NCBI GenBank assembly: GCA_903928075.1 | Contig: CAIYPD010000100.1 | Span: 1 to 48,556, forward strand | Length of the DNA: 48,556 bases | Direction of reading: 5' to 3' | Origin: Candidatus Firestoneibacteriota bacterium | GTDB lineage: Bacteria; Oederibacteriota; D2-FULL-39-29 | Shown here: piece after piece, positions 16,438 to 24,996 of the stretch | How the letters are laid out: each line of letters begins with the position of its first letter | Position numbering within the stretch: position 1 is the stretch's first letter | Made by a program: the position numbers and the translations under genes | Notes under the pieces: generated by a model | What the model saw: the letters and a program-made list of their open reading frames with translations, nothing else | Database searches by the model: none | What the model was told of the DNA's origin: nothing

Positions 16438-16683
16438 GTGTTCGTAAGGTTTGTAAGCAAAGCTTTTCCCGAGAGGAAGGATATATAGATGCCAACTATC
16501 GTTGACATAGCGAGATAAGGTTTGTAAGGTCTAAAATCGTTGAGGGATATTTTTTGTTTTAATCTTACTTTCATAAATCTAAGATAAAGATATATAGTCA
16601 TCCGCCTTTCTGCGAAAGCAGTCCGCCAAGCTTAAGGGTGGAGTGGCAGAAGTGGAATCTTTTTTAAGAAAAGGGGAAGGGAT
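16438..16683 (+). repeat. Family A units plus conserved 76-nt block before serA
   Basis: Forward units (TTCGTAAGGTTTGTAAG; TTTGTAAGG at 16521-16529) are followed by the 76-nt block 16529-16604, about 91% identical to 4226-4301, and by GTGGCAGAAGTGGAATC at 16643-16659. The first 24 nt of the block, with 6 nt before it (16523-16552), are identical to 44258-44287. Between the block and the 17-nt motif, CTTTC/GAAAG and TCCGCC/GGTGGA pairs allow a folded structure. The GGGGAAGGG near 16672-16680 serves serA. Confidence 0.75.
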
Positions 16684-18276
16684 ATGTATAGAATTTTGGT
16701 AGCCGATCCGATAGCCGAGGAAGGTATTGAACTTCTCAAGAAACAGAAAGATACAGTGGTAGATGTCAAACTTAAACTTAAACCTGAGGAGCTTATTGCT
16801 ATTATAGGCGGGTATGAAGGGTTGATAATAAGGTCGGAAACCAAGGCGACGGCTCCGGTGATTGCAGCTGCCAAAAAGCTCAAGGTAATAGGCCGTGCCG
16901 GTGTCGGCGTGGACAATGTTGATGTTCCGGCTGCCTCAAAAAAAGGTATTATTGTTATGAATACACCGGATGGGAATACCATCTCTACGGCTGAACACAC
17001 CCTGGCTATGATGATGTCGCTTTCAAGAAATATTCCGGCCGCGGATGCCTCTATGAAACAGAAAAAATGGGACCGGAAAAAATTCACCGGGGTTGAGCTT
17101 TACGGTAAAACTCTGGGCATAATCGGTTTGGGCCGGGTCGGCCGGGAAGTTGCGCTGCGCGCAAAAAGTTTCCATATGGAGATAATGGCGTTTGATCCGT
17201 ATCTTACGGAAGAGATGGCACTTAAGCTGGGTTTTAAAAAAGCAACCGTCGAAGAAATAGTCACGGCCGCGGATTATATAACGGTCCATACTCCTCTAAC
17301 AAAAGAAACCCGAGGAATAATAGGCGAAAAAGAAATAGCAAAAATGAAGGAAGGCGTGCGCCTGGTTAACTGCGCGCGCGGCGGAATCATTGATGAAAAA
17401 GCGCTGGTTACAGGTTTAAAAAGCGGCAAAATAGCCGGGGCGGCGATAGATGTTTATGAAAAAGAACCGCCGGATGATTTTATTTACAGCGACCTGCCCA
17501 ATGTGGTGCTGACGCCGCATCTTGGTGCTTCAACTGAGGAAGCCCAGGTTTCGGTGGCGATAGCAATAGCTAATCAGGTGCTGGAAGCACTGCGCGGAGG
17601 GATGGTCAGGAATGCAGTAAATGCACCGGCTGTACCTGCGGAAATACTTGCCCAGATGAAGCCCTATATACTGCTTGGAGAAACGCTGGGCCGGACCCTA
17701 ATTCAAATTGTTGAAGGTACCGTAAAATCCCTGGAGATAGAATATACGGGACAGGTTTGTGACTATAATACTTCCTATCTGACCCTTTCGATAGTTCGTG
17801 GTGTCCTGACACCCATTATTAAAGAGCCGGTAAATATGGTAAACGCCCCGCTCATCTTGAAAGAAAAAAATATTGTAATTCATGAATCTAAATCCAATGT
17901 TGTCAAGGACTACAGCAGTTTTGTAAAAGTGGCAATCATTACTGATAAAGAACGCAGTTCGATAGGCGGCACGGTCTTTGGAAAAGACAATGTCAGGATT
18001 TCAAGGCTTGCGGGTTATGATATTGACCTGGAACCGGCGGCCTACATGCTGGTCATTATCAATAAAGATGTTCCCGGCATGGTCGGAAAGATAGGAACCT
18101 GTCTCGGGAAAGAAAATATTAATATTGCGAGTCTTCAGATGGCCAGAAAAGTTATCGGTACAGAGGCAACGACGCTTTTAACCCTGGATAATCCTCTGGA
18201 AGAAAGGGTGCTGGCTGAACTTGCCAAGATAGACAACATCCGCAGCGTTAAATTTGTAAAAAATGATGTAGCCTGA
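16684..18276 (+). CDS. serA: D-3-phosphoglycerate dehydrogenase SerA
   Basis: 530 residues, the long SerA form. NAD-binding motif GLGRVG (148-153); catalytic R232 (NCARGG), E261 and H279 (TPHLGAS); an intervening domain at about 320-450 and a C-terminal ACT domain at about 455-530 (MLVIINKDVPGMVGKIG), which in relatives can bind serine for feedback control. It catalyses the first committed step of serine synthesis. The class V aminotransferase upstream may supply the next step. Confidence 0.95.
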   Translation: MYRILVADPIAEEGIELLKKQKDTVVDVKLKLKPEELIAIIGGYEGLIIRSETKATAPVIAAAKKLKVIGRAGVGVDNVDVPAASKKGIIVMNTPDGNTISTAEHTLAMMMSLSRNIPAADASMKQKKWDRKKFTGVELYGKTLGIIGLGRVGREVALRAKSFHMEIMAFDPYLTEEMALKLGFKKATVEEIVTAADYITVHTPLTKETRGIIGEKEIAKMKEGVRLVNCARGGIIDEKALVTGLKSGKIAGAAIDVYEKEPPDDFIYSDLPNVVLTPHLGASTEEAQVSVAIAIANQVLEALRGGMVRNAVNAPAVPAEILAQMKPYILLGETLGRTLIQIVEGTVKSLEIEYTGQVCDYNTSYLTLSIVRGVLTPIIKEPVNMVNAPLILKEKNIVIHESKSNVVKDYSSFVKVAIITDKERSSIGGTVFGKDNVRISRLAGYDIDLEPAAYMLVIINKDVPGMVGKIGTCLGKENINIASLQMARKVIGTEATTLLTLDNPLEERVLAELAKIDNIRSVKFVKNDVA

Positions 18277-18327
18277 GGAAAAGGCAAGACTTTCACTTGT
18301 GAATTGTTACGGAATTTAACTTTTCCT

Positions 18328-18356
18328 TTGCTTTTTCCAATGAGAAGTCCTATAAT
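18328..18356 (+). promoter_or_regulatory. Promoter predicting a leaderless mRNA
   Basis: TTGCTT (18328-18333), 17-bp spacer, TATAAT (18351-18356). The start codon at 18368 is only 11 nt further on, so the mRNA would have about 5 nt of leader. No Shine-Dalgarno sequence is present. Confidence 0.65.
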
Positions 18357-18367
18357 TATTAAACTAT

Positions 18368-20617
18368 ATGGAAAAACAAGTTTTTATTTTAGGCATACAA
18401 ATGACCACCCCGGGATTGATAGCCTTCCTGCTGGGAATTCCTGCTCTTGTCTTCACACTCTACTGGTTCACCGTAATTAAGGTCTCCAAAAAAGACCGTA
18501 TAATTCTTTCAATTATCCGTACCCTTATAATGTATATCCTGTTTTTAGCACTTCTCCAACCGCTGCTGCGCGGTAAAAAAGATACTGATTCATTTATGGC
18601 AATACTTATCGATACCAGCAAGTCCATGTCTATAGACGACTGTGCCGGCGGAACACAACGCATTTCCCAGGCCAAGCGCTTGATAAAGGAGGGTGAGCTG
18701 GTAAAAGAAATAAAGAAAACCTTTAAGGAGAATATACGGTACTATACATTTTCCATGGATGCCTCACCGCTTACAAAAAATCCGGCTGACCTGAAAGCCG
18801 AAGGCGAAAAAACAGATTTAGTGAAAGCAATTAATACCGTGTTGGAAGATAATGCCGCGCGGCAATTGTCGGGCATACTTTGCCTGACCGACGGCGTGGA
18901 TAATGTTAACTCCGCTAATAATCTCTCTCAACTCGGTTATTCAATGAGGGAAAAGAATATCCCCCTGTATTTTGTAGGTTTTGGCAGTGAAGTAAAACTC
19001 AAAGATATGGCGGTATTAGAGGTCAGCGGCCCTGACAATATAGAAGAAAAACAACCGCTTACGCTTAACATATCCTTTGCCAGTCAGGGATATCCCGGCA
19101 GGACTGTCCCTGTTAAGGTCTACGAAGACGATAAACTTATAAAAAGCTTTGACCAGTTTTTACCTTCTGACGGAACCATTGTGTCGAAAATGAGCTGGAC
19201 ACCGGCCGGGCAGGGTTTTAAAAAATATAGATTCGAAATTCCAGTCGAGACGGATGAGTTTGTTAAAGATAATAACGCTTCATTTATTACGGTAAATGTT
19301 ACAAAGAAAAAAGAGCGCCTGCGGGTGCTTTTTGTCCAGGGTTATGTGGCGGAAGAACTAAAATGGGTTAACAGAACGCTGGTGGTCGACAAGGACCTGC
19401 ATTTTACCTCTATCTCCAAGACCGGGCCCCAAACCTGGGCGGCTTTTAATGCCGAAGATGAGCTGGAACTTGCGGCTTTATCAAAAGGTCTGCCGAAAGA
19501 TAAGGAAGCTATTTACAGATATGATGCGATAGTGTTAACCAACCTGCTCCCTGAAGCCCTGGATAAACAGCAGGCCGGGGGGCTGGCGGATTTTGTAAAA
19601 GGCCACGGCGGAGGTATTCTTCTTTATGGTTCGGAGATGTTTAAGCCGGAGTGGGCCGCAAGTCTTTTGTATGGGATCTATCCGGTCACCCTGGAAAAAG
19701 ATAAAGCGGTATTTAGTTCATCAAAAGCAAGCGCTGATTTTTACCTGCAGCTGACGCCGGAAGGTATGTCGCACGAAATATTCACCTATAACGGAGATTT
19801 TAAAAAAGACAAGGAAAAGTGGGAGTCGCTTCCCGCGCTTACAAGTTATGGCCCGGTGGAAAAAGCGAAACCGGGAGCGATGGTTCTTGCCGTGCATAAG
19901 ACCGAAAAAAATAGTTACGGTAATAATATCCTGATGGCAGTGCAGAACTACGGCGCGGGCAAGGCCGCGGCTATTACTATAGATAAGATGGGCAGCTGGC
20001 GTCTTAAAGTGGACGCTTCGGATAAATCCTACGAAAAATTCTGGCGGCAGCTTGTGCGCTGGCTCACTACCGAGCGGCTTGAAAAAATATCCCTAAAAAT
20101 CGACCGGGCTTTTTATGTCCTGAATGAGGCTGTGAAGATAGATTCGACTATTTATGAGAGAGCCCTGCAGAATAAAGACACCTTTCTTGAAGCCAATATT
20201 GTGGATCCGGCCGGAAAACTACTGCATATTAAAATGAATTTTACGCCGGAGGGTAACTATTCCTATGAGGGCAAGCACCTTACGGCTATGAAGGGCGGGT
20301 ACCGGATTAAGATAGTGGCCAAGAATCCTGCGCAGACTCTTGAATCCAAGGAAATATATTTTGAGGTAAGGGATACTTCACTCGAGTTCTCCAATGTGGC
20401 CGTTAATGAAACCGGGCTTATGCAATTGGCCTCGGCCAGCAACGGTAAATATTTTAAACCTGCTGAGGTCGTGACAGGTATCGGAAAAATCTTAAAGAAA
20501 CAGATAGTTAAAATCCAGGTTGATACTGATCTCTGGAATTCCCCCTGGATAATGTTATTATTAATAGGGCTTTTTACTGCGGAATGGATTTTAAGAAAGA
20601 GTAGAGGTTTGATTTAA
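18368..20617 (+). CDS. Membrane-anchored von Willebrand factor A-type protein
   Basis: 749 residues. Two N-terminal transmembrane helices (about 14-37 and 46-65), then a vWA domain with the MIDAS motif DTSKS (82-86) and LTDGVDN (173-179). A beta-rich middle part follows, then a region around 330-560 with a flavodoxin/glutamine-amidotransferase-like look, but no catalytic Cys-His-Glu set is apparent. One C-terminal helix lies at about 725-742. Large proteins of this design occur in many Gram-negative phyla, usually beside MoxR and DUF58 genes; those partners are absent here. A metal-dependent adhesion or assembly role is inferred only from the fold. The start has a -10 box 11 nt upstream and no ribosome binding site. 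Confidence 0.72.
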   Translation: MEKQVFILGIQMTTPGLIAFLLGIPALVFTLYWFTVIKVSKKDRIILSIIRTLIMYILFLALLQPLLRGKKDTDSFMAILIDTSKSMSIDDCAGGTQRISQAKRLIKEGELVKEIKKTFKENIRYYTFSMDASPLTKNPADLKAEGEKTDLVKAINTVLEDNAARQLSGILCLTDGVDNVNSANNLSQLGYSMREKNIPLYFVGFGSEVKLKDMAVLEVSGPDNIEEKQPLTLNISFASQGYPGRTVPVKVYEDDKLIKSFDQFLPSDGTIVSKMSWTPAGQGFKKYRFEIPVETDEFVKDNNASFITVNVTKKKERLRVLFVQGYVAEELKWVNRTLVVDKDLHFTSISKTGPQTWAAFNAEDELELAALSKGLPKDKEAIYRYDAIVLTNLLPEALDKQQAGGLADFVKGHGGGILLYGSEMFKPEWAASLLYGIYPVTLEKDKAVFSSSKASADFYLQLTPEGMSHEIFTYNGDFKKDKEKWESLPALTSYGPVEKAKPGAMVLAVHKTEKNSYGNNILMAVQNYGAGKAAAITIDKMGSWRLKVDASDKSYEKFWRQLVRWLTTERLEKISLKIDRAFYVLNEAVKIDSTIYERALQNKDTFLEANIVDPAGKLLHIKMNFTPEGNYSYEGKHLTAMKGGYRIKIVAKNPAQTLESKEIYFEVRDTSLEFSNVAVNETGLMQLASASNGKYFKPAEVVTGIGKILKKQIVKIQVDTDLWNSPWIMLLLIGLFTAEWILRKSRGLI

Positions 20618-20642
20618 TAAGTAGTCCCTGCTTTTTCCTGCA

Positions 20643-20671
20643 TTTACAAGAAACCTCAAAAATGCTATAAT
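20643..20671 (+). promoter_or_regulatory. porG: Extended -10 promoter of the por operon
   Basis: TTTACA (20643-20648), 17-bp spacer, TATAAT (20666-20671) preceded by TGC, giving an extended -10 (TGCTATAAT). Transcription would start near 20678, leaving a leader of about 110 nt. Confidence 0.65.
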
Positions 20672-20696
20672 AACTACAGTATTTAATTATTTTGAG

Positions 20697-20764
20697 CCCG
20701 GATTATTATGGCAAACAGCACAAACTGTCCGGGAAAATTTGTTAAAATCTCCGCCTAAGGGCGG
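20697..20764 (+). promoter_or_regulatory. Structured leader of the por operon
   Basis: Two stem-loops lie between promoter and ribosome binding site. The first pairs CCCGGA (20697-20702) with TCCGGG (20728-20733), with an inner ACAG/CTGT stem. The second is CCGCC TAAG GGCGG (20751-20764). Neither is followed by a T-run, so they are not typical terminators. AAGGGGG (20775-20781) then precedes ATG 20788. A regulatory role is possible but unproven. Confidence 0.4.
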
Positions 20765-20787
20765 TTAAAACTGTAAGGGGGTTCAAC

Positions 20788-21327
20788 ATGATAGAAATAA
20801 GGCTTCACGGAAGAGGCGGGCAGGGCGTAGTTACTGCCGCTGAACTTCTTGCAACTGCTGCTTTCCTGGATGGCAAGCACACTCAGGCATTTCCTACATT
20901 CGGGTCCGAAAGAATGGGCGCGCCGGTGGCTTCATTTGTAAGGATAAGCGATAACCCGATAAGGGTCAGGTCACAGATATACGAGCCGCAGCATGTAATC
21001 GTTCAGGATCCGACTTTGATCGGAACTGTGGATGTTTTTGCCGGGCTCAAAGCAGGCGGATTGGTGCTCATAAATACCGAAAAACCCGTTTCTGAACTTA
21101 AGATTAAGGGTTCCGGAAATGTTGTGACAATTCCCGCAACCCAGATAGCCATGGAAATTATTGGCCGGCCCATTCCTAACACAGTGATGGTCGGCGCATT
21201 TGCGGCTCTTACCGGAATAGTAACCATGGACGGGATAAGAAAGGCTATGGCGCACAAATTTAAAGGCGATGTTGCGGCAAAAAATGTTGTTGCCGCCGAA
21301 AAAGCCTACAATATGTTGAAAAAGTAG
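20788..21327 (+). CDS. porG: Pyruvate:ferredoxin oxidoreductase gamma subunit
   Basis: 179 residues, normal for the gamma subunit. The N-terminal HGRGGQGVVTAAELL stretch, FPTFGSERMGAPV and the C-terminal Rossmann-like region are diagnostic of the 2-oxoacid oxidoreductase gamma domain. It is the first gene of porG-porD-porA-porB, the four-subunit arrangement known from archaea, Thermotoga and other anaerobes. The complex converts pyruvate and CoA to acetyl-CoA, CO2 and reduced ferredoxin. Ribosome binding site AAGGGGG. Confidence 0.94.
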   Translation: MIEIRLHGRGGQGVVTAAELLATAAFLDGKHTQAFPTFGSERMGAPVASFVRISDNPIRVRSQIYEPQHVIVQDPTLIGTVDVFAGLKAGGLVLINTEKPVSELKIKGSGNVVTIPATQIAMEIIGRPIPNTVMVGAFAALTGIVTMDGIRKAMAHKFKGDVAAKNVVAAEKAYNMLKK

Positions 21328-21365
21328 CAAATCATTTTCAGGTAAATTAAAAAAAGGAGCGTATT

Positions 21366-21635
21366 ATGGTGTCGAGAAGAGCGAAAAATATTCTTATCGG
21401 AAAACCCGGTACCAGCCTGGCAAATAAAACCGGAGGCTGGAGGGTCTTTTTTCCGGTTGTAGATAAAATGAAATGTGTTGCCTGCGGGATGTGTGTTATG
21501 TCTTGTCCCGAAGGCTGTATGCAAACCACAAAAGAAACAAAAACACTGGTAGATTTGGATTATTGCAAGGGCTGCGGCATCTGTGCGAAGGTTTGTCCTA
21601 AGACCGCGATCAGTATGCTTAAGGAGGAGAAATAA
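21366..21635 (+). CDS. porD: Pyruvate:ferredoxin oxidoreductase delta subunit (2[4Fe-4S] ferredoxin)
   Basis: 89 residues. Two iron-sulfur motifs, CVACGMCVMSCPEG and CKGCGICAKVCPKT, each CxxCxxCxxxCP, ligate two [4Fe-4S] clusters that carry electrons from the TPP site to ferredoxin. A GKPGTSLANKTGGWR-type N-terminus is usual for PorD. AAGGAG precedes ATG 21366. The stop abuts the ATG of porA. Confidence 0.95.
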   Translation: MVSRRAKNILIGKPGTSLANKTGGWRVFFPVVDKMKCVACGMCVMSCPEGCMQTTKETKTLVDLDYCKGCGICAKVCPKTAISMLKEEK

Positions 21636-22814
21636 ATGAAAAAAGTTACGGAAGGTTTAAAAGCGATAGCGGAAACGGTCGCGCTCTGCAGACCTGAAGT
21701 AGTCTCTGCTTATCCGATTACCCCTCAGACGCATATAGTCGAGGAGCTCTCGGTCATTGTGGCCAACGGCAGATTGAAATGCGAGTTTATAAATGTAGAA
21801 TCAGAGTTCGCAGCGGCTTCTGTTGTTCTGGGAGCTTCTGTTGCCGGAGTCCGGGCTTATTCGACGACCTCTTCCCAGGGACTTTTATTAATGGCTGAAG
21901 TGCTGTTTAATATGGCCGGAATGCGGCTCCCTGTAGTTATAACTGATGCCAACAGAGCGGTTTCCGCTCCGATAAATATCTGGAATGACTGGCAGGATAC
22001 ACTTACGATAAGGGATGCGGGCATGATACATCTTTTTGCCGAGGACAACCAGGAAGCCTGCGATATGCATCTCCAGGCATTTAAGATTGCCGAAGACCAT
22101 GAAGTTATGCTGCCGGTTATGGTTAATTTAGACGGATTTATTCTAACCCACGCTTTTGATCCCATTGAATTTCCGAGCCAGGAAGAGGTTGACAAATACC
22201 TTCCCAAATATGTGCCTTTGGAAAAACTGGATGTAAAAAATCCGCTGTCTTTCGGTTTGATGGGCGGCCCGGACAGATATTTGGAAACAAGATACGCCAT
22301 GGCGGAGACGATGAAGACCTGCCCGGCGGTAATCAGAAAAGCGGCCCGGGATTTTAACCAGATGTTTGGCCGTAATTACGGAGAACTGATTGAAGAATAC
22401 AAAATGAATGACGCGGAAATAGTGCTTGTTTCCATGGGTTCCATAATTTCCTCCATGAAAGATGTTGCAGACGAATTAAGGGCTGCCGGCAAAAAAGTCG
22501 GAGTGCTGAAAATCCGCTGCTACAGGCCGTTCCCGGTGGAAGATATCATTAAAGCGCTCTGCGGGAAAAAGAAGGCAATAATTCTTGAAAAAGCTCTTTC
22601 CATCGGCGGAGTAGGAATCCTTACGGCGGATATTAAAGCCTCGCTGTATGGCCAGAAGAATGTTCCCGAAATCTCAGACTTTATTCTGGGTCTGGGCGGC
22701 AGGGACATCAGGATTTCAGATATAAAGGCTATCGTTGCAAGAGCCGAGAAAGAAAATGTTAAAGGCGAGTTCTACGGGCTGGACCCGAAACTTGTAGAGG
22801 AGATGGATAAATGA
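21636..22814 (+). CDS. porA: Pyruvate:ferredoxin oxidoreductase alpha subunit
   Basis: 392 residues. AYPITPQT near the N-terminus, VESEFAAASVVLGAS and the SAPINIWNDWQD stretch match the alpha subunit, which binds substrate with the TPP subunit. A C-terminal transketolase-like domain begins at about 260. The SAPINIWND segment favours pyruvate over branched or 2-oxoglutarate substrates, although specificity is inferred. AAGGAGGAG sits inside the end of porD, and the stop overlaps porB by 4 nt (ATGA). Confidence 0.94.
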   Translation: MKKVTEGLKAIAETVALCRPEVVSAYPITPQTHIVEELSVIVANGRLKCEFINVESEFAAASVVLGASVAGVRAYSTTSSQGLLLMAEVLFNMAGMRLPVVITDANRAVSAPINIWNDWQDTLTIRDAGMIHLFAEDNQEACDMHLQAFKIAEDHEVMLPVMVNLDGFILTHAFDPIEFPSQEEVDKYLPKYVPLEKLDVKNPLSFGLMGGPDRYLETRYAMAETMKTCPAVIRKAARDFNQMFGRNYGELIEEYKMNDAEIVLVSMGSIISSMKDVADELRAAGKKVGVLKIRCYRPFPVEDIIKALCGKKKAIILEKALSIGGVGILTADIKASLYGQKNVPEISDFILGLGGRDIRISDIKAIVARAEKENVKGEFYGLDPKLVEEMDK

Positions 22815-23695
22815 GCACAGTAAAACTATTTAACGCTGGACATACCGCTTGCTCCGGCTGCGGTGAATCGCTGGCGGCCAGGCTTGTTATGGAAGCGGCC
22901 GGCCCCAATGTTATTGTCACTAACTCTACCGGTTGTCTGGAAGTATTTACCACCAGGTCACCGCAAACCGCCTGGGGCGTGCCCTGGGTTCACTCTTTGT
23001 TCGAGAACTCCGGCGCTCTGGCCACAGGAATTGTGGCCGCGCTGAAAGCCCAGGGGAAGGAAAATGAAGCCCGGGTTATGGCGTTCGGCGGTGATGGTTC
23101 TACCGCAGATATAGGTTTTGGAATTATCTCGGGTATGTGGGAAAGGGGAGATGATGTCCTTTATGTCTGTTTTGACAATGAGGCATATATGAATACCGGG
23201 ATTCAGCGTTCCGGATTGACTCCGTTTATGGGTGCGACATCTACTTCTCCTGCCGGCAGCGTAACAGGCGGAAATCAAAAACAAAAGAAAAACCTGCCGA
23301 TGATAGCGGTGGCTCATGGCGTCAAATATGTCGCAACGGCTTCTGTCGGCTATCAGAAAGACCTTCAGAATAAGATTAAAAAGGCTTTGGAAATAAGAGG
23401 ACCCAAATATATCCAGATTCTGGTAACCTGTCCTTTGGGTTGGGGCTCTGATTCTTCACTCACCATTCAATTGGGCAGACTTGCGGTGGAAACAGGCTTG
23501 TACCCTCTCTTTGAAGTGGAAGAAGGGAAGATAACTAATACCATGAATGTTGCCAAACCGAAACCTGTTGAAGAATATTTGAAACTGCAGACCAGATTCA
23601 GGCATATTTCAAAAAAACCGGAAGAAATCGCCAAAATACAGGCGATAGCTGATGCCAACTTCAAGAAATACAAAAAGGACTCTGTCCTCTTTTGA
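22811..23695 (+). CDS. porB: Pyruvate:ferredoxin oxidoreductase beta subunit (TPP-binding)
   Basis: 294 residues. Cysteines in HTACSGCG and NSTGC fit the ligands of the proximal [4Fe-4S] cluster. The TPP/Mg motif starts at GGDGSTADIG and ends in FDNEAYMNTG, as in PorB. It is the last gene of the operon; a strong intrinsic terminator follows 25 nt after the stop. Confidence 0.95.
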   Translation: MSTVKLFNAGHTACSGCGESLAARLVMEAAGPNVIVTNSTGCLEVFTTRSPQTAWGVPWVHSLFENSGALATGIVAALKAQGKENEARVMAFGGDGSTADIGFGIISGMWERGDDVLYVCFDNEAYMNTGIQRSGLTPFMGATSTSPAGSVTGGNQKQKKNLPMIAVAHGVKYVATASVGYQKDLQNKIKKALEIRGPKYIQILVTCPLGWGSDSSLTIQLGRLAVETGLYPLFEVEEGKITNTMNVAKPKPVEEYLKLQTRFRHISKKPEEIAKIQAIADANFKKYKKDSVLF

Positions 23696-23720
23696 AGATT
23701 ATGATAATTTGCTGATTTGA

Positions 23721-23763
23721 GAAACGCCCCGGTCCGGGAGCACGGGTCGGGGCGTTTCTTTTT
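23721..23763 (+). terminator. Intrinsic terminator of the por operon
   Basis: 5' arm GAAACGCCCCGGTCCG (23721-23736), 6-nt loop, 3' arm CGGGTCGGGGCGTTTC (23743-23758). The 16-bp stem has two G-U pairs and is followed by TTTTT (23759-23763). It is the best terminator in the window. Its T-run runs directly into the AAGGAGA ribosome binding site of the next gene. Confidence 0.92.
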
Positions 23764-23773
23764 AAGGAGAGCT

Positions 23774-24727
23774 ATGCAAGACGGGGCGGAAAGCAAAGAA
23801 GGGCACAACGAAAAAGACCACCATCACGAAGAGCACGGGCATGTGCATCTTCATGCCGGTACCGGGAGGAATCTGGCTATTGCGGCCGGAATAACCTTCT
23901 TTATCATGCTGGCTGAGATTGTAGCCGGATACCTGACTAATTCGCTGGCTCTTCTTTCCGATGCCGGGCATATGTTTGTTGATGTGTTTTCTCTGATGCT
24001 TAGTTTATTTGCCTTTAATTATGCCAGAAAACCCGCCACAAAAAATAATACTTTTGGTTTTTACCGTATAGAAATTCTCTCGGCGCTCTTTAACGGGTTC
24101 TCTCTGGTTATCCTCTCGTTCTTTATACTATATGAAGCCTGGCAAAGATTCTTTGTAGTTCCTGAAATAAACACGATACCTATGATAGTTGTAGCAATTA
24201 TCGGTCTTCTCGCGAACATAATTTGCGGGCTTGTAATCATGAAGGACTCCGAACATAATATGAATATTAAAGGCGCCTATTTGCACATCATTGGCGATGC
24301 TCTTTCCTCCGTCGGAGTTATAATTGCGGGAATAGTAATGTATTTTTTTGGCTGGTATATAGCTGACGCTCTAATTTCAGTTTTAATTGCTTTGATGATT
24401 CTTAAAGGGGCATGGGGCCTTATAAAAGTGTCTGTTTCCGTTCTTCTTGAGTCGGTCCCTGATGGTTATGACATCGTACAGATTTCAGAGCAGATAAAAA
24501 TTGTTGCAAAAGCGAAAGAAGTTCACCATATACATATCTGGACCATCGGTTCAAATCTACATGCACTTTCCTGTCATATAAAAGTGCCGGATATGAAAAT
24601 TACCGAATCCGAAGAACTTGTTCTTTTAGTGCAGGAGATGCTTGATAAACGGTATAATATAAAACATGTTACGATTCAGTTTGAATGCCAGGAATGCGCC
24701 GAACCTGCCGGTAAGTATAAATTTTAG
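23774..24727 (+). CDS. Cation diffusion facilitator (zinc-type CDF exporter)
   Basis: 317 residues from ATG 23774, set by AAGGAGA at 23764-23770. The frame is open further upstream only because it reads through the por terminator. A His-rich N-terminus (HHH, HEEHGHVHLHAG, about 16-29) probably binds metal. There are six predicted helices between about 33 and 220. Metal-site residues H66 and D70 (SDAGHMFVD) and H171 and D175 (HIIGDALSS) fit a Zn2+ CDF with a His in place of the first Asp, as in ZitB/CzcD types. A cytoplasmic C-terminal domain follows (VHHIHIWTIGS). It exports zinc or related ions with proton antiport in relatives. Confidence 0.92.
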   Translation: MQDGAESKEGHNEKDHHHEEHGHVHLHAGTGRNLAIAAGITFFIMLAEIVAGYLTNSLALLSDAGHMFVDVFSLMLSLFAFNYARKPATKNNTFGFYRIEILSALFNGFSLVILSFFILYEAWQRFFVVPEINTIPMIVVAIIGLLANIICGLVIMKDSEHNMNIKGAYLHIIGDALSSVGVIIAGIVMYFFGWYIADALISVLIALMILKGAWGLIKVSVSVLLESVPDGYDIVQISEQIKIVAKAKEVHHIHIWTIGSNLHALSCHIKVPDMKITESEELVLLVQEMLDKRYNIKHVTIQFECQECAEPAGKYKF

Positions 24728-24916
24728 CAGCAATAATATCCAATATTTCAATCTTTTATTTTCACTATCGGAGTCAGCCTTTTTGGATATTCCTGTTGAT
24801 GTCTTACTTTATTAAAACCCCTTATTTTGTATTGCTTATTGTTTATAATATAAACATTAGGGTTTATTCCTTTAGAATTCTTCACCGCTTCCTGTAGAAA
24901 AAAAACCAAAATACTA

Positions 24917-24945
24917 TTGACAAGATTAGAGTTTTGATATATAAT
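24917..24945 (+). promoter_or_regulatory. pilD: Perfect consensus sigma70 promoter of the pilus operon
   Basis: TTGACA (24917-24922), 17-bp spacer, TATAAT (24940-24945): a full consensus match. Transcription would begin near 24952, about 45 nt before the pilD ATG. Bases 24728-24916 are AT-rich and show no gene or clear repeat. Confidence 0.85.
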
Positions 24946-24996
24946 TAAAGTAGCAATTGAGAAGATTTTCTAAGTCCTTACGAGACAAGGAGATAA

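Noticed and set aside
16502-16507. TTGACA before serA as a promoter
   Set aside because: No acceptable -10 at 16-18 bp; the nearest TAAAAT is about 24 bp away.
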